A stretch of DNA of 64,000 bases. Source: Plumapathes pennacea (lineage: Eukaryota > Cnidaria > Anthozoa > Antipatharia > Myriopathidae). The position numbers and the translations under genes are program-made. How positions within the stretch are numbered: position 1 is the first letter of the stretch; the number at the start of each line of letters is the position of its first letter. Below, piece by piece: positions 16,421-29,072 of this stretch. The stretch covers positions 12,228,501-12,292,500 of the forward strand of contig OZ038473.1 in assembly GCA_964036295.1 (NCBI GenBank), read 5' to 3'. The notes beneath the pieces are model-generated. The model ran no database searches and had not been told where the DNA came from. It saw only the letters and a program-made list of their open reading frames with translations.

Positions 16421-17069
16421 AAGCGCGCTTTCAATTGATTTTGTAATCTTCCACGGCAGTAGGGAACTTCGGTCTTACAAAATGTAGTCGTTCTTGCTCT
16501 GGCTGCAAAACTTTCAGCTGCACATATGACAAGTTCTTGAGTTTCGCGAGTCTGTTTAAGTAATCAGCATTTTCTTACTGAGAGGTGAAACGAGGATAGT
16601 TTCCAGCTGTAGGTTTACATGTACTTGGTAGGTTGTTTGAAGTTTTCTGTGCACGAGGTCAAACGCACCAACAATATGTGCGACTGTGACCCAACTGAGA
16701 AAGGCATATGCTTCATTAGAAAAAACTATATTGAGTGGTTCGTTTTTGGAAATTTTATACCTTTGGAGAAAATTTATCTACCGGAGAAAATATAAGTTCA
16801 GCTCTACTTATAACAGACTAGTTGGTCACATATTTCTTCATGTTCTAAAAATGAGAACTTTGTCGTGCATAGTCGGTCGCCTTCGTGAGTCATATCATCA
16901 ACACTTTTGTGTTGATATATCCTCTCAACCACATGTTAATATCCGGCTCTTTATCTTTCAGTTGACGAAACCAATTTTAGCCGTTCCTCTTTCTAATTTC
17001 CGCCTGTTCTTTGTTCCAGTTGTGAAACATCGACCTACGGTCGCCATTAGGAATACAGAGTGGAGGAGA

Positions 17070-18523
17070 ATGACGTCATGCGGTTACTGGATCGTGTACG
17101 TCACAAGTGTGTTGACGTTGTTTGGTTTCAGGTATAAAAAAAGACGTCGTTTTTCACATGAGGCCTTGTCAATTGCTTCACATCACTTGAGCAGGGTTCG
17201 AACTTAAAGAATTCTTGACAAAGAACGTACTTGTTACCAAAGCAGTAGACGTTCTCTCGAGTTTCGGTTCGAATCGTCTTTAGGAGTTTCATGCTTGCTT
17301 GCTGTTCAAACGACCCCAATCATTCATTGCTAGTTGAATCAGCTGTTCTGTGAGTACAATGTCAAACGCCATATTCTCCTTACTGTGCGACTAATATGTA
17401 AATAGATGTTAACAGGAAAAACTTTACCTTTGTCTTGCTCTTGTATACAGCACTCCGAGCGCAGCATACCGCTGTCCAGTGAGCCTCCCCCAGGGTGTCC
17501 CCCAAGGGTCTCTTTGTGAAGTCCTCCGCCATCATGACCTGGAATACAACCAAAAGACGTTCAGACTTAAAGCGCCAGAACACGATTATCCGTATGCGCT
17601 GACGGACACGTCCCCAGAGGAACTAAAAAAAGTCCTCAAATCAGATGCATTTGCACTACCCTTCGCTGTGGCCACTGAGCTACGATCCAAAAGCTTGATG
17701 AAGGTCGCGGCTGCTTATAACAAAACGCACACAGCAAAGAGAAAAATATCAAGTTTGAAAGATTACGCAGAGCTGCGCGAGTACTTCCGCGGTGGAATTC
17801 AGGGTTTAGGGGTAAGGTTACCTAAACACCACGCTGCACGTATTAATCCCTAACTGAAAAGCAATGCATTGGAGGAACTTTTCTCAAAGTTGTTTGTGTT
17901 CTTTTCCCTTGCACAGGATTCTTTTCGCATTCCTTCTGACTATGAAGCCTTCCAAGATGACTTCACCAAATGGATCGAAGATGAGTTTTTTGCACAACAG
18001 CGATTAGCCGGAGTGAACCCCATGTCACTACAGAGAGTATCCAGTTACAAACGGGGAGGTAAGGCGAACAGAAATGGCAGGTCACAGACGTGAATTGTGG
18101 CAAGTATGGCTGAAATATATCCCATGATTCGTCAGATTCGGATGCGAAGAGACATACAAAACATGCATACAAACATGACACATAGATGCTCACTAATACC
18201 TCACAGACAGAAAGACAAATACATACGTGTATATATATAGATAGATAGATAGATAGATAGATATGTACACTCATACATGCATACATACACACATGTTATA
18301 CATACATATACTGTAACATAGTGAGAAACAGGCACAAATATATAAACAAGGAAAGAAACAGACACAGAATGAATATATACAATTCTAGAATTAATCACGC
18401 AGTGATGTTCTAGGAGACGGCTTGGACTGGTCTCAACTCAACAAGAACCTCAACCCCGACTTCGACTGGGAGAAAGCAGTTCAAGAGGCGCTGGGTGCTG
18501 ATATTTCCTTGATAAATGTAACG

Positions 18524-18590
<67 letters not shown>

Positions 18591-21500
18591 TTCGTGTATC
18601 TAAAAACTAGCGCAAACGTTAAAGTACCACAACTTGCCCCTAATGGCCAAGACAACCTTCCCTATCGACTTAGTTGCCCCTGATGGCCAAGACAGGCTCT
18701 CCTATCAACTTATTTGCCCCTGATGGCTAAGACAGGCTACCATATCAATTTGCCCCTGTTGGTCAAGATATAAGATAGGCTCTCCGTATTACGCTTGCCT
18801 GGACCCTGCCTTGCCATCTTTTTCGTACAATGTTCAGAATACCCCAAGAGATTAAAACTTATTTCCTTAGGCAATTAACGAGAGTCGCTTGTACGCGCTT
18901 CGATACCCGTTGTGTGATGACCTGCCAGTCACTGAAGTCGAGCAGTCTGATCCGCAACGATTTATACAAAGAACACGATCCCCGATCGCGCTATTCGTTT
19001 CTTCGTCTGAAGTTTCCGGAGGCCTTAAACCCGTTGCTATCCAGATGGACTACACACCAGGTATGAGTGAAATAAAAGAAGCGGAGGCTTGATTGGATGT
19101 CAAAATAATATAATCAGAGGTTGCTAAATAAACGATATGACCATATTAGAAGGGTTTAAGCCCACTTACCTAATGCTCACCATGCAACAACTCCAAGTAA
19201 TATCCCGGATGTGTACTTGAGCTCCCGGATGAGCCATTCTAGGTGATACATCCCCGGATGCAAACTTGAACTCTAAGTGACATATCGCGTCTGAACCTGA
19301 GCTTGAGATAAACAAAGAAACAAATAAACGCTCAAAAATCGATTTTCAAGAAATTATCAAAGGAAAAGGTTAAAAATCTGGCGAAGAAAAGGGGGTGGGG
19401 TAACTCCCCTTACAGTATTCTTTCGTAAGTTTCCCCAGTGCAAACACCACAAGACGGCCACGACTGGATGTTGGCCAAGCTGAACGTCCAGACAACAGAC
19501 CTCGCCTTCGGCCAAATCGTGGAACATCTGGTCAAAGTCCACTTTCTGATGGAGACCATGTGCGTTGTCATGAAAAGGCACTTTCCTTCCCAGCATCCTG
19601 TGCATCAAATCCTGAAGTTCCACTGCCGTGACGTGACGTTACTCAACGTGAACACGCGCCCGACGCTGCTGTCTGAAGACAGTGACGCCAACACGCTATA
19701 CGCTCACGGCCGTAAGGGGACTGGTAAACTCATCCGCGAAGCCCAACCCTTTACCACGTGGGAAGCGACTGACTTCCGGGGAAACTTGAAGGTAATAAGG
19801 CTGCGCGCGCAGACGAGCTTAATGGGCCACAAATTTCAGAATAAGTATCGTTTCATTGGTGAATTTTCAAGTCATCCGCGCTTGATATTCGCAAGCCGCC
19901 ATTTTCGGGGGCTCCGAAATTCGAAAGTTTCAGATTGCGAATAGTAACCCTTTCCATATAAGCCTCTTTTGCCCTAAAGTATCGCTTAGACTTTCTTTTT
20001 TTTTTTTTTTTGGCCGAAAACGGCTTTCAGCTCAGTCTACGATCTTGGACAAACACATGCTGAGATAACAAGTGGTTAGAAATTACAGCTTGTGCGCCTG
20101 CGTTTACAAGGCAGTGGAATGCGATTCTAAACTGTTCATTCATGTTGTAGAGACGCGGAATGACGAGCAAAGAGCGCATTCCGTATTTTCCTTACCGAGA
20201 CGACGGCGAGGTGATTTTCTGTGAAATCGAGACGACGGTGGAGGAATACGTGAACCAGTAAGTAGAAAATAGACTCTGATTCAATCTCCATGCCATCCTT
20301 TCACTGCCAAAGGCAAACTTATTTCGACTGAGAAAACTGTGCCCAGGTGTGAAACAAGATCATAACTGGTTTTTGTTTCGCACCTGATTGGCCGACAACT
20401 TCTGCTTTGGTTGGCCGGGAGGACGTGATCCTCTACTCTGATTGGCCGGGAGGACAAGATCCTCTATTCTGATTGGCCGGAAGGACGCGATTCTCCCTCT
20501 GATTGTCACATATTATCGTTTCAGGTTTTACTTAAAGGACCGAGACGTCCAGGACGATGCTGAACTTCAGGCGTTCGCGAACGAAGTATCGGCTGACGGG
20601 ACGGGACGGGACGGTGGAAACGGGAAGGTAAAAAAACTCTGCTGCATTTTACGTCACACATTTAAATCTTTCAATGACAGAAAGCGAATTTGAAGAAAAA
20701 AAAAGAACTGTCAAAAAGAAGAAGAAGAAAAAAAAAAAAACTAAACGATTGACCACTCGAATGAAAGCTCTCAATGAGTATACAGTTCAGTGAAGCTCCG
20801 GTAAGCGGACACCCTTGGTAAGCTGAAAAAGTGTCCGTAACTAAAACTGTCCGCTGACGAGAATGAGTGTCAATACAGAGTTTGACTGAGATAGAGTTTT
20901 AGCTGGACTTCATAAAGGCGTCCGTAAGTAGAGCTGTCCACTTACGAGAGTGTCCGCCTAGAGAGATTTAACTGCATTATGTTGGCAAGGTAAACAGGAC
21001 TTTTAATTTTGCGTGTACAGATTGAAGGCTTTCCAGCAAAGATAGCGTCTGTCGTACAACTACAGGAGATCCTAACTCGCATAATTTGGCAACTGGCTGG
21101 ACAACACGCAAGCGTCAGCTACGAGCTGAGTGACTATGCCTCCTACCTACCCAACATGCCCGCGGCAACTTACGCCGAAACTAAAGATGGCGGCCAGTTC
21201 TCCTACGCAACTTTCGCGGACCGGACAACTGCTGTTGTAAGTATAATTGCCGGTTTAAGTGTAAAGAGGATAAGGAATTGCATTGTCAACAAGAAGCCGA
21301 ACTATATAACAGCAATGCCTTGATGACCGTTCGTTCTGACATGAATGGTGTTCAACCTTTGTTGATTATCTAGCAAAGATTCGTGACGACACAGTCTACT
21401 GACATGACACGAAAATTAGCCTACGGGTAACTGAATGTGTATCGTTAATTCTTCGCTCAATATAAGTTCAGTTCAGTCGAACGATACGATAAACGTTTTC

Positions 21501-21762
21501 TGACGCGATTATTTCCTCTTCTCTTAAGAAACATCTGTTATTCGTCATGGGTCTGTCGACCTTCAGATACGACCGTTTATTTGACTACGGCCGCAAGCTG
21601 CAGGATAAAGACAGCGGACGGATTGTGTGGCGCCATTTCTCTCGCCTGAGGCAGATCATCGAACCTTCGCTTGAGGACAGAAATAACGAACGACTGAAGA
21701 AAGGGCAACTAACGTATCCACACCTGCTACCGCGCTGGTTACCAAATGGAATCCAAACCTAA
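17070..21762 (+). CDS. LOX-B: complete secreted PLAT-less lipoxygenase
   Basis: Paralogue of LOX-A. Exons 17070-17131, 17451-17811, 17917-18058, 18414-18517, 18871-19060, 19439-19791, 20151-20257, 20525-20627, 21021-21236 and 21529-21762 splice to 623 aa. Residues 1 to about 27 form a signal peptide split by intron 1, as in LOX-A, and the mature part opens CPVSLPQG. No PLAT domain is present, so the protein is probably extracellular and closer in layout to bacterial LOX than to PLAT-bearing animal LOX. Iron ligands seen: H316 and H321 (EHLVKVH) and H503 (GQHASVSYE), with Ser507 at the fourth position. The C-terminus reads LPNGIQT, where nearly all LOX end in Ile (for example PNSISI), so the terminal iron-binding residue is Thr. 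Whether it is catalytically normal is open. Confidence 0.94.
18236..18264. repeat. TAGA tetranucleotide microsatellite
   Basis: Seven TAGA units in LOX-B intron 3. Confidence 0.9.
18526..18591. repeat. TTA trinucleotide microsatellite
   Basis: About 22 TTA units begin nine bases after the donor of the LOX-B exon ending at 18517. Confidence 0.95.
18630..18785. repeat. ~55-bp minisatellite in LOX-B intron 4
   Basis: Three to four tandem units share TTGCCCCTGATGGCCAAGAC followed by CTATCAACTTA-like sequence. The later units diverge. Confidence 0.8.
20788..20974. repeat. ~190-bp MITE, copy 1 (LOX-B intron)
   Basis: Begins CAGTGAAGCTCCGGTAAGCG and ends TTTAACTG, with internal GTGTCCG and CTGTCC steps. 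It aligns along its length with the element at 23213-23399 in an ABCD intron, so both are copies of one mobile family. Confidence 0.75.
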
Positions 21763-22002
21763 AAGCACTTGAACCTCTCCGAACAACACTTTGCTCACTC
21801 ACGTATCGCTGCTTTTGTGGCCGTTGTAAAGAGTTTATTTTAGGAGTTTGGACACGAGTGCGCGCACGAAGGATCATGGGCTTTTTATCTTGGTTACCCA
21901 CAAGTCAACCAAATCCGAAATCCCGATCACGTGGCTGAGTGGTAGTGACAAGCTTTGGACTTCAAAGGTCATACTCTGAGCAACTGTCAAAGATTAAGAC
22001 GA

Positions 22003-22008
22003 AATAAA
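22003..22008 (+). terminator. Polyadenylation signal AATAAA of LOX-B
   Basis: Canonical hexamer about 240 bases after the LOX-B stop, on the same strand. Confidence 0.6.
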
Positions 22009-22875
22009 ATGTTTATTGGAGAACGCCTATGTTTTTTTTTTTACTTGGATATCGACATGACAGCTCGACTTCGGGAATCTAAGAACTTTTTGACTGCTGC
22101 TTTCTGTAGACAAGTTTAAATTAAACACCGCATTTGTACTTACCCTTTAAAAATTTAGTAAAACCAACCTATGCATATTTTGTGACGTGGATGCAGTAAA
22201 TGATATGTATACATATATAAATTTAAATACGCGAAGCTTCTTTTAAAACTACGCCAAGACTTTCAACGGCAGAAAACGTTTCGACTGACTGCCGCGGGCC
22301 AATCTCGAACGCTTTGATTGGTCGGGAGATATAGCTTCCATCTGATTGCAAGGGAGAGAGTTCCAATCTGATTGGCTAAGAAAGCCTCTACTCAGCTGAC
22401 TGATCGAGAGGATAGTCTCTAGCTCAGATTGGCCGAGAGGACATTTACGCCATTTTAACTTATTTTTGAGTTTGATAAACTCGCAAAAAAAAAAAAAAAA
22501 AAAAAATCAGAACACACATAAGTATACTATGTAACTCAGTGTGTCAGTGAGTCAATTATTTAATCGGTCAGTCAGTCCAGTAGACAGTAACTTGCGTTGG
22601 CCATTCATTAGTCAGTCAGTCAGTAACTCGCTGGCTAAATCGCGATTTCAGGGGTATATATATTTCGCAATTTTCAATTTAATTTCAAATTTTTAAATGT
22701 CGCGACACGTTAAATTCGCAATTTCTTTACAGTTAAAGGGTCGCAAAAATTTAATGTATAAGGTCAACCACTTGGTCTCGCTCACGGTAACTCAGTCGTT
22801 CTGTAACTTACTCACTTTGTCTGTCTGTCTGTCACTTGCTTACTAGCGCTCCCTGCAACTTATTCAATAACTCAC
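22009..22875. other. Convergent 3' spacer between LOX-B and ABCD genes
   Basis: Contains several imperfect GATTGGCC-centred direct repeats at 22315-22445 (similar ones at 20385-20500), an A tract at 22485-22506 and a degenerate CAGT/CTGT repeat at 22540-22870. No gene was recognised. Confidence 0.65.
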
Positions 22876-25800
22876 TCACTCACTATCTACTTCATATAAC
22901 CTGGGCTCGGCCTTCGCGCAGAGAACGGAGTCTTCCCCGAGCAGCGAGCACAAATCGCTCAGCCTCTGCTGCATCTTGGGTACGCCAGCCAACTGGGACT
23001 CGAGTTTCTGTTTCTCCTCGTTGAGGGTGAGACGTGTGGCTGTGTCTAGTTCCTCCCACCTCCAGCCGCCCTCGCCGTCAAACTGCAGCAGATGAGTGTG
23101 GAACTTCCTGCGCAGAGAGAGACGGCAGAAACACAAGATTTCACTTGTGGGGTGAAACGCACGAGAAGTTTTGACCGAATGACTTCTTTTCGTTTAGCGT
23201 CGAAAAAAATAACAGTTGAAGTTCCCGTAAGCGGACACCCTTGGGAAGCAGAATAAGTGTCCGTAACTGGAACTGTCCGCTTACGAGAACGTGTAAATAC
23301 AGAGTTTGACTGAGCTAGAGTTTAAATGGGGTTTTGTGCACGCGTCCGTAAGTAGAGCTGTCCACTAACGAGAGTGTCAGCAAAGAGAGCTTTGACTGTA
23401 GTGAGTCATTGTACGAGTTCAATGATTTGGTCGAAACTCCGACAACGCAAGAACGTATTTCCGCTGACCAACGGAAGTGACGTCACGAACGTATGTCCGC
23501 GGGGTCGGAGTGAGCAAGGTGTGTGTAGGAAGGATCATTTTCGAAAACAGTTCCTTACCACAGTGACGGTCTGTGAGATATGCTGAGAAGGGTGATTCCC
23601 GCATCTTTTGCAGCCTGAAAGATGCTCCCTTCCACGTCAATACTGACTGCGCTTGTGCATTCATCTAACAGGGCAAACTTCGGCCTAAGAGCAACGCAAA
23701 TCCAACAAGTTAATAAAAAAGACTGCAGTTTAACCCTCTTAAAGAAGAAAAGAGTTGTATACTTTTGATAGAAAAGCCGGGCCATTCCCATTCTTTGCTT
23801 CTCGCCACCAGAGAACACATCCTTCCATTCCTTTTCTGCATCCCAACCTTTAGAGAGAAAGTTCAAGAGGCATGATAAGAGGACGAAGTGTGGCTAAGCT
23901 GTAGGGAAGGGGCAGCAGATTGATCACCAAGAAGGGAAATGACAAGGGAGGGAGGGAAAAAGAAGGGAAAGGGAGGGAGAGAGAAACGAGGGAGGGAAGA
24001 ATAGGGATTGAGAAGAAAAGAAGTGAATAAATAGGGATGGAAGGGACAAATGGGGAAATGAAGAGAGGGGACAAGACAAGTAGAAGTGAAAACATGTGAG
24101 AGGAAGTGATGACAGATTGTATTAAAGGGGGAGGAGAGAGAGGGATAAGAAAACCCACATATAACAGAGTATTTTAAGTTAACCACTTTTACCTCCCTCT
24201 CTCTTGACGATGTACTGAAGGTAAACAGTGGCCAGAATGTCCTCCAAGTCCTTGTCACTGATTCCTTTGTTGTTCATGTCCTCATAAGTATCAGGGTAGA
24301 TTACCTGATCACGCAGGGTGCCGATGGGCATATAAGGTCTGGATTGGAGATTAACAAAATTATATATATATGCTGGGCCACCACGGAAATACGTTTTTGA
24401 TGTCATTTAAAAATAATGGTCAGTGGTTGTTACTATTACAAGGGTACAGTAGGTACTATCTGACTCAAGCCCAAATTTGGCACTTGTCATTCTTGTGCAC
24501 AATGTTTGGCACAGAAAATGTACTGAACTTACTTCTTTGTGAATAAACCTTTACCGTATATCTTACAAGCATTGCAAACCCTCAAAAGCTGCACTTCCAC
24601 AGTTTATGCAATGACTGCTAACTCAAAATTAAGGTGATTGCAAGGTCAAAAAACATATTTCCGTAGCACCAAAACAACAGTGATTCATTTTCAGTGCAGT
24701 CCTTACCTCTGTGGGATATAGAACATGTGTCTTGGTGAGGGTTTAGCCATGTAACCCCTGTACACAGGCCACAAGCCACCAAGGAGACGGAACAGAGAGC
24801 TCTTGCCACAACCATTTGGACCAGTGATCAACAAATGCATACCTGGTTGCATCTGGAAGGCACATAAAAAATTCTGTCAAGCAATGACTACCACATACAG
24901 GGTTCAGAACTAACTTTTGTACTCAGTTGTCCCAGTGACAATCAATTATTCTTGTGTTTTATCCAATCCAATCACATGTATGAAAACTTTAGAAAAAAAA
25001 GTTAACTAAATGTTAACTAAAATTTGCACAGACATCTAATAATCAACTTCAATCTTCTCTTTCAGTTCCTCAGCAGTGTTAAGTCATACAGTATGAAGAA
25101 CTTGGCTTTTGATGCAGCTTTCTCAGAAGTGATTGAATATCAATTCTCACAGCATCATTCATACATTGTAATTTAAATGGTTGGGAGAATCTGCACTGCA
25201 AACACGTACCTCAAACGACAGACTTGAAACCACCACATCTCCACAAGGCGTGATGATGGCCACATCTTTCAATACAATGGTTCCTTCAGTGTCGACTACT
25301 TGTCCCCCTGTCATCTGGTTCACGTCGACCACCTCTCCATGACCAACAGGCCTGGAAATCTCCAGTTGCTCCACCTCATCAATAGAGTCACGTCTCTTCT
25401 GATCATCGTTGTTCACATTGCGAATGTAGTGTCCTTTCTCCAAGTCCTCAAAGACGGAAAACATCTCCGACACACGAGAGGCATAGCCACTGAGCTCTGT
25501 GATCTGCATTGTCAGAATGTAGTACAGCAATTTACTGTAATATCGAGAGGTTTCTTTCCACAATGTTTAGATTTACAGAGCTGGGCTCCAATTTATAGTG
25601 AGTGTATCCTGCTCACATTGAGAGTGGTCATGGCCAGAGATTTGTTTGCATCCTCAGTATGTTATTCACATCCTCATGTCCATGTATATATTTTACTTTA
25701 ATCACTATATTACATTTTTTCATATTGAGTACCAAAACCAGCCTTCAATATTAATTTTCACACAATTCCCATTAGGATGGCTGAGAGTGCCAGTTTAACC

Positions 25801-28800
25801 TTTTTTCTCCCTTCAATTTTCTCCTTCAGTTTCTCACCAGAAATATATCACACAGTATGGAGAACTTGGCTTTTGACACCTTGCTCTGGTCAAAGCTGAC
25901 TAAGCTATCAATAATATTATTATTACTCTCACTGATAAATTTTCTTCTGAAAGGACTGAGACAATGTATTTTGAGCCTGGGAGGGGGGTTGTTGGACAAG
26001 AAGGGATTGAGTGTACAAGATGCACATGTGTATGATTACCTCCTTGTATGATGACATTATTCTCTCAATGGCATCGGCAGCGGAAATCATCAAATTGCGT
26101 GATGTTGTGACATGTTGTGTTCTGAAGCTCACACCATTTTGCACCTCTTCAGGACTGCCTATACAACAATATTAACCAACAAAGTCATGTCATGCTAATA
26201 ATAAATATCTAGACTGGTCTTTATATGATTGTTAAAGAACCACATGGAAGTCCTGCGGCAGATCCAGAAGGGGTTGGGGGGGAGGGGGGGGGGGGGGGAG
26301 GGGGGCCTTTGGTTTACTCATTAGTATGAAAAATACCATTCTGAATGCACTATATAGTTTAGCTCAAAAGTACCCTTCAACAAATCTATGAACCCCCCCT
26401 TCACAGAATCCTGGGTCTGCTCCAGAAGTCACAAACATGGTACTGTTTACAAGAGAGTGTATCTTGGCATGTCAAACTTTCTTTTCCTGAGTTTATATTT
26501 TCTTTTTCATTTTTTTTTTTTTCTTTTTCTTTTTTGAGTTATAAAAAGCACTTGGGACAAATTGAAAGAACATGAAAGTCATGCCTCTGTTCACATGCAC
26601 ATGGCATGCTGATGCTTGCTATATTTCATTACTGTCCTGGTGATATTTCAACTTTTGGTGGTGTTACACTGGCAAACAAGAAACCCAGAACAAAAAATTG
26701 TATATATTTGTTTGCCTGTCTGGAGACTAACCTTGTCCCAAAAAAATGCTGGAACCGACCATGATAAGACCTGCAGCACTCCATGTGTACTTCATCAAGA
26801 ACTGCTCCAGCATGATATACCATAGACGCTTGCTAAAAATCAACTCCATCTGGGCCTTTAATGACTGGAAACTCTTTTTCAACAGGAACAACTCAACCTG
26901 TGATAAATAAGGCAACTCAATCAAACCTTTTACTCCTAGGAATGATTAATTTCAATTTTCTCTTTGAACCTCTCACTATAGATATATCATGCAGTAGGAA
27001 GAGTTTAACTTCTTATAGTTTGCTTATACTGAAAAAAAGATGACTGAATTATCAGTTCTCCCTGCATGTTGTTTTTCTTAAAAATGGCTGGGAAAATCTG
27101 CATTTTGACCTTGAAAATGAAAGGGCTTAATTTTTAAAAATTGATGATGCTTCTGGATTTTCAGAAACTTTTATGACATCCATTGACATTTCTGGTATGC
27201 AATATTATACAGTAACACAGCCCACATAAATCATGTATTAAAAAATACATTTAGTTTGTGTCATGGTGCTATGAAAGCTGTGTCTGCAAGCCCAGGGCTA
27301 CAGTACCATATTTTCATGTTGGGCTAGCAGATTTAAACCTGACAACTTGCTCAAAAAAGTGTTTGAACAATCTGTGCTAGTGAGAGCCACCTGTGTACCC
27401 TTGTAGAACACTTGTATTATTACAAATCAGCCATGTTTGATGAACTGTAACAAAAATGCTTCTTGTTGGATGCTATTACAGTGTTGAACCCCCCTATTTC
27501 GAACTCGGTTAATTTGAAGTCCCCATTTTTTCCAAGTCAAGCCAAATCCCCTTGGATTAGCTTGACTGGCTTGATTATTTTGAAACCCAGCTATTTCAAA
27601 CTTTTTTTCATGTCTCGTGGGATAGCTTCACACAATATTTGATGTCTGTGACATCTTTGATTCTAAATCTCCAGGGATTGATTAAAAACCACTAATATAT
27701 GTGCACGTAATATTTTCTGTTTATACTAATAAAGAACAGTTTTTAACACCTGGGACACATTTGTGTATTTATGTACTCGTAAGTTTTTTGGTGTAATTTA
27801 AACATGATGTAAAATAAAGCAAACTAAACTGAACTAAACTGATGAAAATGTGTTTTATATAACACATGCACAATATTGTACAAAGCTTATGGGATGTTAC
27901 TAATGGGAAATGAGATCAAAAAAGCTAACGCACAGCTACACCCCATAGTTACGTTTAGGGCTTGGTCTGTGGTTATGATAAGATTATAGTTGCTTTGATG
28001 TCTAACCATACCAACACCTAGCCCTACAAGATTTAGCTATGTCGGCTTCTCTGATCTCATTCCCCCGAATTCCCTGTTTTAGTAACATCCCAAGATTGTG
28101 ATACCCTGTCCCATTTTTACTCCCTCGCCTCTCCAATATATTTCTTGGAGGCATGGCATATTAAACATCCTAAACACTCACCTTGTGACCCCCATAAAAG
28201 GCAATTTCCTCAGCATTAGTAATGAGCCTAGCGTGAAGAAATCTCCACTGGCCTCTCCTCTGAGACTCCTCTGCAACCAACCTTCCAAAACGGGGACTGA
28301 ACAACTTCAGAACTTGCGCCGTGAAAAAAATGACCGTGTTTGCGATTAGCAACGGCAAGGTCCCTGTAGTTCCCCTCTTTCTCGCAATCTTCTCCAAAGT
28401 CAAGCAGATCATCACGATATCAAGGCAAGGTTTCGTCAAGTGGGAATACAAATGTGCAACTGAGCTACAGAACATCTTAATGTCCTCAGTTAGACACTCG
28501 TCCGCGTTAGCTAGTCGTCCATCCAGATTCCCAACTTTGTAATAAGTCTGGTGGGCAAAATATTTCTCGTACGCATGATTCACTAGCTCGGTGCGAAACG
28601 AGAGAGAAATACGATTTTCCAGATATCGGATCATGCTGTTTATGAAAGTCGCCGGCACAGCAATCGCGATCCATTTAAAGAGCTGCGCAATGAACCTACC
28701 GATGTTTTTCTCCACGATAGACTTGATTATCCGACCATCAAGAGTCGCCACATAAATGGAAAGAAATGTTCTTGCCACCAAACATCCTGAGTGGAGGAAA

Positions 28801-29072
28801 AGTAGAGCAACTTGTTCGCTCCATATGCCTGGAATAACGATCCTCAAGAGTTTAACGACTTGAGCCAGGAACTCTCCGTCAAAGGCAGCTGACCTGCGCT
28901 TCACTTCGCCATTGTGAGATGTTTCGTTGAGCACGAAACCCCGATTGACTTGAAGCTTTGACAGAATATGCCGACCGGCTTTCGCGCCGTACTTCCTCAA
29001 AACATACGCGCTGGCTATTGTCACAACAGCTCCACTTACTAACTTGACTTGTGTGTTTGTTAAAGGAGCCAT
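22876..29072 (-). CDS. ABCD1: Peroxisomal ABCD1/ABCD2-type half ABC transporter
   Basis: Nine exons in gene order: 28182-29072, 26732-26897, 26040-26158, 25210-25503, 24707-24852, 24193-24338, 23763-23847, 23559-23684, 22876-23107. They sum to exactly 735 codons (734 aa; human ABCD1 has 745). The family dimerises in the peroxisomal membrane and imports very-long-chain acyl-CoA for beta-oxidation. Seen: an N-terminal hydrophobic/basic segment and [14 protein letters not shown], like the PEX19-binding region; the transmembrane domain ending in the EAA-like EEIAFYGGH motif; [14 protein letters not shown] and [12 protein letters not shown]; Walker [10 protein letters not shown] (about 501-509); Q-loop YIPQRPYMPIG; signature FSGGEKQR (about 599-606); Walker B FALLDE; and H-loop SHRPSLW. 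The C-terminal tail has [10 protein letters not shown], as in ABCD1/2. No defect was found. Assignment to ABCD1 or ABCD2 specifically is not possible, because invertebrates often have one pre-duplication gene. Confidence 0.95.
23213..23399. repeat. ~190-bp MITE, copy 2 (ABCD intron)
   Basis: Begins CAGTTGAAGTTCCCGTAAGC and ends GCTTTGACTG. It matches 20788-20974 step by step and is nested in the last ABCD intron. Confidence 0.75.
26899..28181. other. ABCD intron 1, repeat-filled
   Basis: The 1.28 kb intron between the transmembrane-domain exons holds one copy of the ~200 bp interspersed family (26920-27130) and a CAGT-GAACCCCCCTATTTCGAA element from about 27479. No further coding signal was seen. 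Confidence 0.6.

Noticed and set aside
17190-17215. GGGTTCGAAC, resembling a tRNA T-arm
   Set aside because: No acceptor, D-arm or anticodon stem could be folded around it.
23850-24258. Two overlapping Ser/Pro/Leu-rich minus-strand frames
   Set aside because: They fall in the purine-rich intron between ABCD exons 24193-24338 and 23763-23847.
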